A DNA stretch of 7,581 bases from JBHIBR01 sp046759145 [NCBI: Nitrospinota bacterium] (GTDB lineage Bacteria > UBA8248): assembly GCA_046759145.1 (NCBI GenBank), contig JBHIBR010000081.1, positions 1 to 7,581 of the forward strand, in the 5' to 3' direction. Numbering within the stretch: position 1 is the first letter of the stretch; every line of letters starts with the position of its first letter. Position numbers and translations under genes: made by a program. Positions 1-5,717 of the stretch are shown here, in pieces. The notes beneath the pieces are model-generated. The model saw only the letters and a list, made by a program, of their open reading frames with translations, ran no database searches and was not told where the DNA came from.

Positions 1-7
1 CCCTTGG

Positions 8-94
8 TGGTGCCCAAGGCCGGACTCGAACCGACACGGGGTTGCCCCCACCAGCCCCTCAAGCTGGCGTGTCTACCAGTTCCACCACTTGGGC
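8..94 (-). tRNA. tRNA-Leu, anticodon GAG
   Basis: Class II tRNA of 87 nt including an encoded CCA end (positions 10-8). The acceptor stem GCCCAAG (94-88) pairs perfectly with CTTGGGC (18-12), with discriminator A at 11. The anticodon stem CCAGC/GCTGG encloses the loop TTGAGGG, which gives anticodon GAG and decodes the leucine codons CUC and CUU. The long variable arm GGGG-CAA-CCCC is typical of leucine tRNAs. The T arm is GTCGG, loop TTCGAGT, CCGGC, with one G-U pair. The same isoacceptor lies directly after secG in E. coli (leuU); here three importer genes separate them. Only 7 nt follow before the window edge, so no terminator can be assessed. Confidence 0.97.
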
Positions 95-115
95 CCGACA
101 TTCACATCTAACATA

Positions 116-144
116 CCTATAGCCCTCCCCCCCTCGGCTGTCAA
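116..144 (-). promoter_or_regulatory. Sigma70-type promoter of tRNA-Leu
   Basis: On the minus strand a perfect -35 box TTGACA (144-139) is followed after exactly 17 bp by TATAGG (121-116), which matches four of six bases of the -10 consensus including the first four (TATA). The stretch after it is AT-rich against a GC-rich background. A start about 7 nt downstream (near 109) would leave a leader of roughly 15 nt before the tRNA 5' end at 94, typical for a tRNA gene. It lies in the gap after the permease stop, so the tRNA can be expressed independently of the importer operon. Confidence 0.75.
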
Positions 145-161
145 GCGGGCCCTAGGCCCGC
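145..161 (-). other. Perfect GC hairpin enclosing the permease stop codon
   Basis: GCGGGCC and GGCCCGC form a perfect 7-bp inverted repeat with a 3-nt loop. On the minus strand the loop is the TAG stop codon of the DppC-type permease. No run of T follows, so it is not a canonical intrinsic terminator. It could slow or end transcription of the upstream operon, protect the 3' end of the mRNA, or be chance in GC-rich DNA. The -35 box of the tRNA promoter starts directly beside it. Confidence 0.4.
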
Positions 162-1471
162 AACCTCGGGTTCAGGGCGTCCCGCAAGCCTTCCCCAAAG
201 AGGTTGAACGCCAGGACGACGATGAGGATGGCCGTGCCGGGGATGAAGGTCAGCCAAGGGGCGTCGAAAATGTATTTCTTGCCGCCGGAGAGAATGTTCC
301 CCCAGGTGGCCTGGGGCGGCGGGACGCCAAAGCCGAGAAAGCTGAGCGCGGCCTCGACAAGGATGGCAGTGGCGATGCCGATTGTGGCCGAGACGAGCAC
401 CGGGGCGAGGGAATTCGGCACGAGGTGACGGAAGATAAGGCGGAAGTCGTTCATCCCCAGGGCCACCGCCGCCTCGATGAAGGGCCGCTCCCGCAGGGAA
501 AGGATCTCGGCCCGCACGAAGCGTGCGGGGCCCACCCAGCCCGTCACGCCGATGACGATCATGATGTTCCATATGCTGGGAGGGAGCAAAGCGATGACGG
601 TCAGGATCAGGAAGAAGGTGGGGAAGGAGAGCTGGACGTCTACCAGTGCGATGAACATCGTGTCCACCCGGGGAAGATGAGACCTCCGCAAGGCGCCGCG
701 GAAGTCGGAGGCGTAGGCGGCCGCTCCCAGTGCCGCCGCCGCGCCCAGGGTGATGGTCCAGCGAGCGACGGCGGTGGGGGAGAAGAAGAGGAGCGCGATG
801 TGGGCGATCACCCCGCCGATGAAGGCGGCGAGCAAGACCGAAGCGCCTTTCTCTTTCTCCGCCCGGCCCCCGAGGATTCCTCCCAGGACGGGGAAGCCCA
901 CCATGGCAAGCAACGCCCATAGAGACTGCAGGAGGAATCCCGTCGGAAGCCATCCGAAGCTGCGCCAGATGGCGATGCCGGTTGCAAGAGCCGCGAGCGC
1001 ACCCAGCACAGGGGCGGCGCCCGGCTGGCGCTCCCCGTAGAAGCCGGCGGTTCCTCCCATCACCACCCCGAGGACGACGGCGATGCCCACCGCCACGAAG
1101 CCCACCGCCATGGAGACCGTCGCTCCCTCGAGCATGCGCGCGAACACGTCACGGCCCAGCTCGTCCGTCCCGAAGAGGTATCGCCCCAGCCGCGGGAGGG
1201 CTTCGGCAGGCACCAGCTCGCGGTCCGGGTTCGGGCGGGAGAACGGGGGCTTCAGCCTGTCGGGGAGCCGCACCTGGCTCGAGTTGAAGTAAGGCTCTGG
1301 CCCCGACGTCCCCCGCCAGCCCACGATTGCGATGAGGACGAACAGGACGAGCATGGCACCCCCGGCCATCGCCAGGCGGTTCGAGACGAGGTTCTGCCAG
1401 ACGCGCTGCCAGGGGGTGAGTTCGTCGCCGAGGGTCTCTTCGGTTTCCATCGGGCGCACCGCTTGGGTCAT
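152..1471 (-). CDS. ABC importer permease, DppC/OppC type, with an extra four-helix insertion
   Basis: Inner-membrane permease, the second half of the same importer channel. It has 439 residues where DppC-like proteins usually have about 280-300. The family parts are clear: N-terminal cytoplasmic segment WQRVWQNLVSNRLAM, helix 1 (about 36-51), periplasmic loop, LFGTDELGRDVFARML (99-114), helix 2 ending GTAGFYGE (about 140-147), then VDTMFIALVDVQLSFPTFFL (269-288), the coupling loop EAAVALGMNDFRLIFRHLVP (333-352) and EAALSFLGFGVPPPQATWGN (373-392). Between GFYGE and VDTMF, which are nearly adjacent in ordinary members, about 118 residues (149-266) are inserted. They hold four hydrophobic segments near 152-168, 178-200, 210-230 and 238-254. 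The ATG overlaps the DppB-type stop by four bases. No ATPase gene follows; the next gene is a tRNA. Confidence 0.93.
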   Translation of the reverse strand: MTQAVRPMETEETLGDELTPWQRVWQNLVSNRLAMAGGAMLVLFVLIAIVGWRGTSGPEPYFNSSQVRLPDRLKPPFSRPNPDRELVPAEALPRLGRYLFGTDELGRDVFARMLEGATVSMAVGFVAVGIAVVLGVVMGGTAGFYGERQPGAAPVLGALAALATGIAIWRSFGWLPTGFLLQSLWALLAMVGFPVLGGILGGRAEKEKGASVLLAAFIGGVIAHIALLFFSPTAVARWTITLGAAAALGAAAYASDFRGALRRSHLPRVDTMFIALVDVQLSFPTFFLILTVIALLPPSIWNIMIVIGVTGWVGPARFVRAEILSLRERPFIEAAVALGMNDFRLIFRHLVPNSLAPVLVSATIGIATAILVEAALSFLGFGVPPPQATWGNILSGGKKYIFDAPWLTFIPGTAILIVVLAFNLFGEGLRDALNPRLRA

Positions 1472-2427
1472 AGCCGGATCCGCGGGTCGACTACCACGTA
1501 GAGGACGTCGGAGATGAAGGTGCCGATGACAACGAGGATGGCCGCGATGAAGTTGAGACTGATGATGATGGGATAGTCGCGCGTGAGCACTGCTTCGAAG
1601 GCCATCCGCCCCATGCCGGGCCAGGCGAAGATCGTCTCGATGATGACAGAGCCGCCAATGAGGCCCGGGAGCAAGAGGCCGAACATCGTCACGAAGGGGA
1701 GGGCGGCGTTCCGCAGGGCGTGGACGTAGTACACCGTCTCCTCGGGCAGGCCTTTGGAGAGGGCCGTCCGGACGTAGTCGGATTCAATAACCTCGATCAT
1801 CTGGCCGCGCACGTAGCGCGAGAGGAATGCGACGCCCGCCGTCGCCCCCAGAAGGCTCGGCAGGACGAGATGCCACATGCGGTCGTTGATCTGAAAGAGG
1901 GCGGCGGCGCCCTCCCTCCCGAAGGTGCGGATGCCCAGGACGGGCACCTCGAACCAGTTCGCGACGAAGATGATCAAGATGTAAGCGAAGAAGAAGCCGG
2001 GCAGCGAGATCAAAAGATAGCTCAGGAATGTGGTCGTCTGGTCAAAGGCCCGTCCCCGCCGGAGCGCCGCCCCGATTCCCATCGGAAAGGCGAGGCACCA
2101 CGTAAGGAGGCTCCCCACGATGAAGATGGGGAGGCTGTTGAGGAAGCGCTCCCAGATCTTCCCGAATACGGGCTGGTTGTCTTTGAAGCTCTTGAGCTCG
2201 CCGGTGAAGAACTTCTTGTAGAAGAGGAAGTACTGCTGGTAGAGCGGCTTGTCGAGATCGAAGGCGGCGCGGTAGCGGGCGATATCCTCCTTGCGGAACC
2301 GGGGGTTGAGGGGGTCGATCTGGCTCGGCTCGCCCGGGGCGAGATGGACGATCAAAAAGCTCACGACCGAGATGATCACGAGCGTGATGGCCTTGAAGAA
2401 CAGCGAGCGGATGACAAAGGTCAGCAC
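1468..2427 (-). CDS. ABC importer permease, DppB/OppB type
   Basis: Inner-membrane permease, one half of the translocation channel of a peptide/nickel-type ABC importer. Its 319 residues match the usual family length. It has the DppB-type opening: helix 1 (about 10-30) ending in IVHLAPGEPSQ, then a periplasmic stretch with FRKEDIARYRAAFDLDKPLY. Core hydrophobic segments lie at about 100-122, 133-157, 186-205, 241-264 and 286-310. The cytoplasmic coupling (EAA-type) loop that contacts the ATPase is SDYVRTALSKGLPEE through HALRNAALP (216-244), followed by IETIFAWPGMGR. The C-terminus DVLYVVVDPRIRL is standard. The GTG start lies 4 nt after the binding-protein stop without a strong Shine-Dalgarno sequence, and the last four bases overlap the next gene as ATGA, so translation is probably coupled on both sides. 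No insertion is seen here, unlike its two partners. Confidence 0.94.
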   Translation of the reverse strand: MLTFVIRSLFFKAITLVIISVVSFLIVHLAPGEPSQIDPLNPRFRKEDIARYRAAFDLDKPLYQQYFLFYKKFFTGELKSFKDNQPVFGKIWERFLNSLPIFIVGSLLTWCLAFPMGIGAALRRGRAFDQTTTFLSYLLISLPGFFFAYILIIFVANWFEVPVLGIRTFGREGAAALFQINDRMWHLVLPSLLGATAGVAFLSRYVRGQMIEVIESDYVRTALSKGLPEETVYYVHALRNAALPFVTMFGLLLPGLIGGSVIIETIFAWPGMGRMAFEAVLTRDYPIIISLNFIAAILVVIGTFISDVLYVVVDPRIRL

Positions 2428-2431
2428 GGCG

Positions 2432-4507
2432 CTAGCTCTCGAACACCGGGGCTATGGGGAGCTTGACCCACATGCGGAAGTCGTAAGAGTAGTTCCCCGT
2501 CCGGGTGGGGGTGATCTTCTTGTGGCGGATTCCCCCCCCGGGAAGCCTCTCTCGGATGACGATTTTGCGGTCGAGCAGGGCCGTCCATTTCGTGACGTAG
2601 AGAAAGGTGTAGGGCTGGTCCGCGTAGATGATCCGGTGGAGCTGGTGCGCGTAAGCCACCTGCCTCTTCAAATCGTATTCCTGCCGGATCTTTACGATGA
2701 GGCGGTCCGCCTCGGGGTTCTTGTAACCGACGAAGTTGAGTTGACCCGGATTGGTCTGGCTCGAGTGCCAGATCTGGTAGAGGTCGGGGTCGAGCCCCAA
2801 CCGCCAGCCGAGGATGACGGCGTCGAAGTTCAGGGCGTTGATGTATTTCTTGAGGAAGACGGCCCACTCGACGGTGTCGATCCGCACGCGGACGCCGATG
2901 CGCTTCCAGGCGTCCTGGACGACGATGGCGATGGCCTTGCGTATATCGTTTCCGTGATTGGTGATGAGGGTGAATTCTAAAGGCTTCCCATCCTTCACCA
3001 TCCTGCCGTTCACCTTGCGCCAGCCCGCCTCGCGGAGGAGCCGCTCCGCCCCTTTCCGGTCGTATGGAAAGGGGCGAACGGCACGGTTGTAATAGTCGCT
3101 CTGTTTTACGAAGGGCCCGGTGATGTCCTCAGCCTGGTTATAGAAGAGATACTTGTGGATCTTCCGCGTGTCGATCGCCATGCTGAGAGCCCGCCGCACT
3201 CGAACGTCGTCGAAGGGTTTGCGGCGCATGTTGTAGCCGATGTAGGTAAAGCCGAAGGAAAGGCCCGAGAAGACCTGGAAACGTGTGTCCTTGCGCAGGC
3301 GGTCGACCTGGTGGGGTTCCGCCCCGTAGCTGTCCTCCGTCCCTGCGTAGAAGGCCATCTCCTGGGTCAGGACGTCGGGGATAATGCGGTAGATGTACTC
3401 CTCGTACTCGGGAGCGCCTTCCCAGTAGTCCTCGTTGCGGACGAGGCGGATCAGCTCGTCCGAGCGCCACTCCTTGAAGCGGAACATGCCCGTGCCAATG
3501 GGGTGCCGGTTGAATTCGCTGTCCCGAAGCGTGAATTTCGCAGGGTCCTTCCCGCGGCGGCGGGCCTCGGCCTCCAGCGCCTCCCGATTGAGGAGGTGCT
3601 CGGGCAGGATGCCCATGCCCCAGGTTCCGAAGGCGGGCGAGTGGAGGCGCTTGTAGACCACCCTGACGGTGTACCGATCCGGCGTCTCGACCCGCTGGAC
3701 GGGCTCGTAGTCGGGGATGCGCGGCGAGAGGTTGCGCGAGTCCATGATGGCCTCGTATGTGAACCGCACGTCGCCCGAGTCGAACTCGTGGCCGTCGTGG
3801 AAGCGCACCCCGCGGCGCAGGTGGAAGACGATGATGGGGTTGTGCTCGGTCAGCTTCACCCTCCCGAGGGCCGCCCGCCGGATCGGCCCCTCGAGGTTCT
3901 CCTTGAGGAAGGGGGCGGCGTCGCGGGCGATGGCCTCCGGCCCCAGGAGCGCTGCAAGCTCTTCAAACAAATCCTGGTCGACCTTCTTCAGGGTGAGCTT
4001 CACCCGGGCCGGGTAAGCGATCGTAACGGCCGCACGTCCCGGCTGCTTTTTTCCCTTCCGCGGGGGGGTAGGGACGGAGGTCTTTTCCTCCGCAGGTGGG
4101 ACGATCTCCACCCTCTCAATGTTGGCCACCCACTTGGGCCGGCCCACAGCCCGCCCACGCTCTATCCGCTGGCGGAGGTCTTCGGCGGAAGGCCCGCCGG
4201 GGCGGGGGACGAAGTATGCCTCTTCATAGATGCGCCAGGAGGTGGCCAGGCGCCCGCGGAATTTGAGGTCCTTGTCGCGGTCGATGAGCCCGTCGAAGAC
4301 CAGGTCCACGATGGTGCCGCTCGAGACGTCGGCGTGCAGGATGGGGTTGAGGATCTGGGCGTCTCCGATGGAGCCCTGGATGTATTGGCGCAGGCGCCGG
4401 TCGCTCCCCTTGGTCTGGTCGCTGAAGGTGGGGACCCAGAGGTAGGACTGAAGCAGGAGGACGGTGATGAAGAGGGGAACGAGAAGGAGAAGTCGCTTGA
4501 TGAGCAT
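2432..4507 (-). CDS. ABC importer substrate-binding protein, family 5 (peptide/nickel type), with an internal insertion
   Basis: Extracytoplasmic binding protein that should deliver peptides or another small ligand to the two permeases encoded next. It is 691 residues from the ATG at 4507 (family usually 500-600). SBP_bac_5 hallmarks are DAQILNPILHADVSSGTIVD (about 50-69), VFHLRRGVRFHDGHEFDSGD (227-246), GTGMFRFKEW, IGYNMRRKPFDDVRVRRALS (423-442), a lobe-II run VQDAWKRIGVRVRIDTVEWA, and DLYQIWHSSQTNP near the C-terminus. An N-terminal hydrophobic stretch (about 5-22) should act as a signal peptide or membrane anchor. It contains no lipobox cysteine, and the protein has no cysteine at all. About 125 residues (near 96-223) interrupt lobe I between SWRIYEEA and the VFHLRRG strand. 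GTG at 4510 is an alternative start, but AGGAGG lies 7 nt before the ATG. The ligand cannot be named from sequence. Confidence 0.9.
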   Translation of the reverse strand: MLIKRLLLLVPLFITVLLLQSYLWVPTFSDQTKGSDRRLRQYIQGSIGDAQILNPILHADVSSGTIVDLVFDGLIDRDKDLKFRGRLATSWRIYEEAYFVPRPGGPSAEDLRQRIERGRAVGRPKWVANIERVEIVPPAEEKTSVPTPPRKGKKQPGRAAVTIAYPARVKLTLKKVDQDLFEELAALLGPEAIARDAAPFLKENLEGPIRRAALGRVKLTEHNPIIVFHLRRGVRFHDGHEFDSGDVRFTYEAIMDSRNLSPRIPDYEPVQRVETPDRYTVRVVYKRLHSPAFGTWGMGILPEHLLNREALEAEARRRGKDPAKFTLRDSEFNRHPIGTGMFRFKEWRSDELIRLVRNEDYWEGAPEYEEYIYRIIPDVLTQEMAFYAGTEDSYGAEPHQVDRLRKDTRFQVFSGLSFGFTYIGYNMRRKPFDDVRVRRALSMAIDTRKIHKYLFYNQAEDITGPFVKQSDYYNRAVRPFPYDRKGAERLLREAGWRKVNGRMVKDGKPLEFTLITNHGNDIRKAIAIVVQDAWKRIGVRVRIDTVEWAVFLKKYINALNFDAVILGWRLGLDPDLYQIWHSSQTNPGQLNFVGYKNPEADRLIVKIRQEYDLKRQVAYAHQLHRIIYADQPYTFLYVTKWTALLDRKIVIRERLPGGGIRHKKITPTRTGNYSYDFRMWVKLPIAPVFES

Positions 4508-4514
4508 CACCGGG

Positions 4515-4520
4515 CCTCCT
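4515..4520 (-). promoter_or_regulatory. Strong ribosome binding site of the substrate-binding protein gene
   Basis: A full AGGAGG on the minus strand, 7 nt before ATG 4507 and only 4 nt before the adjacent GTG 4510, so it favours the ATG. It is the strongest Shine-Dalgarno sequence in the window, which fits independent and high translation of the binding protein compared with the coupled permeases. Confidence 0.75.
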
Positions 4521-4589
4521 GCACTACGGGCAATGCGCCGTTAGCAGCCTGCGGATGATCATGGGGGCGAGGAGAGCCCCTCCCCGTTG

Positions 4590-4907
4590 CTAGCGCGAAG
4601 GGCCGGGCGAGCGGGGCGCGGGCGCAGGCGCCGGTGCGCTCGCCGGCGGGGGCGTCCCCACCACGGCCGAGGTGCGCCCCTCACGGGAGCTCAGGAAGGC
4701 CAGGCTCAGCGAGGTCAGCATGAAGAGCACCGCCATGGCGGTCGTCAGCTTGTGCAGGAAGCTGGCGGGGCCCCGGGCGCCGAAGACGGTCTGGCTCGCC
4801 CCTCCGAAGGCCGCCCCCAGGGAGGCGCCCTTCCCCGTCTGCAGGAGCACGATCATGATGAGGGCAAGGCTCGCGACCACGTGAAGGATGCGGAGGACGA
4901 TCTCCAT
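4590..4907 (-). CDS. secG: Sec translocon subunit SecG
   Basis: Small inner-membrane subunit of SecYEG that assists SecA-driven protein export. The 105-residue protein has the SecG layout: hydrophobic helix 1 at about residues 4-22, the conserved loop VLLQTGKGASLGAAFGG (20-36), then QTVFGARGPASFLHKLTT and helix 2 at about 57-73 with the typical ending LTSLSLAFLSS. The last 25 or so residues form a Pro/Ala-rich tail (PPPASAPAPAPAP), a low-complexity end often seen in SecG. The ATG at 4907 is preceded by GGGAG at 4915-4919 with a 7-nt spacer, which supports this start. It follows tpiA by 27 nt, and tpiA-secG adjacency is widespread in bacteria, so it is most likely the last housekeeping gene of the glycolytic operon. 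TAG ends the gene. Confidence 0.95.
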   Translation of the reverse strand: MEIVLRILHVVASLALIMIVLLQTGKGASLGAAFGGASQTVFGARGPASFLHKLTTAMAVLFMLTSLSLAFLSSREGRTSAVVGTPPPASAPAPAPAPRSPGPSR

Positions 4908-4914
4908 GGCTTCT

Positions 4915-4919
4915 CTCCC
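4915..4919 (-). promoter_or_regulatory. Ribosome binding site of secG
   Basis: GGGAG on the minus strand, 7 nt before the secG ATG at 4907. It is the clearest ribosome binding site in the glycolytic part of the window and fixes the secG start. Confidence 0.6.
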
Positions 4920-4934
4920 GACCGCCCGCCCCGC

Positions 4935-5717
4935 TCAGGCGGCCTGCTTCTCGGCGGCGGCCACGATGGTGAGGAAGGATTCGGCCTTGAGGCTCGCCCC
5001 CCCCACCAGGGCGCCGTCCACGTCCGCTTGAGTCAGGAGGGAGGAAACGTTCTCGGGGTTGACGCTCCCGCCGTAGAGGATGCGAGTCGCTTCCGCCGCG
5101 GCGGGCCCGAAGCGCTCCTTCAGCAACCGCCGGATGAATCCGTGGGCCTCCTGCGCCTGCTCCGGGGTGGCCACCTCGCCCGTCCCGATGGCCCAGACGG
5201 GCTCGTAGGCGATGGCCGTGCGCCCGAGGCCATCCGCTCCGGCCAACCCCTCCAGCCCCCCCAAGAGTTGGCCCTCTACCACCTCGAGCTGCCGCCCCGC
5301 GCGGCGCTCCTCGAGGCGCTCGCCCACGCAGAGGATGGGCGCGAGCTCCGCCGCCAGGGCCGCCCGGAGCTTCCGGGCCAAAAGTGCGTCCGACTCGCCC
5401 AGATGGATGCGGCGCTCTGAGTGGCCCAGGATCACGTGGGTGCAGCCCGCGTCCCGGAGCATGGGGGCCGATACCTCCCCCGTGAAGGCCCCCCACTCCT
5501 CCCAGGAGGCGTCCTGGCCCGCGACGCCCACGCCCGAGCCCTTCACCGCCTCGCGCACGGTGGGGACCGCGAGATAAGGGGGCGCCAGCACCACCTCCGT
5601 GCGGGGGCATCGCCGCGCGCCCTGGGCCACTTGGGCCGCGAGCCCCCCCGCCTCGGCGAGCCGCTTGTTCATCTTCCAGTTGCCGACGATGAGGTAGCGC
5701 CGCACAGAGGGACTCAC
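4935..5717 (-). CDS. tpiA: Triosephosphate isomerase
   Basis: Cytosolic TIM-barrel enzyme that interconverts dihydroxyacetone phosphate and glyceraldehyde-3-phosphate. From the GTG at 5717 the protein is 260 residues (family about 250). All catalytic elements are present: GNWKMN at 12-17 with Asn13 and Lys15, ILGHSERR at 96-103 with the electrophilic His99, and YEPVWAIGTG at 171-180 with base Glu172 and the flexible loop 6. The phosphate-binding YGGSVN (215-220) and DGALVGGASL (234-243) are also intact. The first GTG forms a GTGA overlap with the pgk stop, so translation is probably coupled to pgk. A second GTG at 5705 would give 256 residues and sits closer to the conserved core. No strong Shine-Dalgarno sequence at a good distance distinguishes the two starts. 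The frame is also open upstream through pgk, which I read as a GC-bias shadow rather than a fusion. Confidence 0.96.
   Translation of the reverse strand: MSPSVRRYLIVGNWKMNKRLAEAGGLAAQVAQGARRCPRTEVVLAPPYLAVPTVREAVKGSGVGVAGQDASWEEWGAFTGEVSAPMLRDAGCTHVILGHSERRIHLGESDALLARKLRAALAAELAPILCVGERLEERRAGRQLEVVEGQLLGGLEGLAGADGLGRTAIAYEPVWAIGTGEVATPEQAQEAHGFIRRLLKERFGPAAAEATRILYGGSVNPENVSSLLTQADVDGALVGGASLKAESFLTIVAAAEKQAA

Noticed and set aside
2-19. Perfect 6-bp inverted repeat CCTTGG/CCAAGG around the CCA end of the tRNA
   Set aside because: One arm is part of the tRNA acceptor stem and the other lies in the last bases of the window. Without the downstream sequence it cannot be called a terminator or an attachment site.
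110-115. TATGTT as an alternative -10 box for the tRNA promoter
   Set aside because: It would lie 23 bp from TTGACA, too far for sigma70. TATAGG at 17 bp fits better.
89-2466. Long plus-strand open frames opposite the two permease genes (for example 89-922 and 1720-2466)
   Set aside because: Both permeases are unmistakable on the minus strand. The plus-strand products are rich in Asp, Glu, Gly and Arg without motifs, and 89-922 even begins inside the tRNA gene.
3155-4558. Open frame of 467 codons on the plus strand, opposite the substrate-binding protein gene
   Set aside because: It lies wholly opposite a gene with clear family motifs, its product is charged low-complexity sequence with no recognisable motif, and long antisense frames are expected in GC-rich DNA.
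4564-4580. Hairpin GGGGC/GCCCC with a 7-nt loop just after secG as a possible terminator
   Set aside because: The stem is only 5 bp and no T-run follows on the minus strand. I also see no clear promoter in the secG to binding-protein gap, so termination there is not supported.
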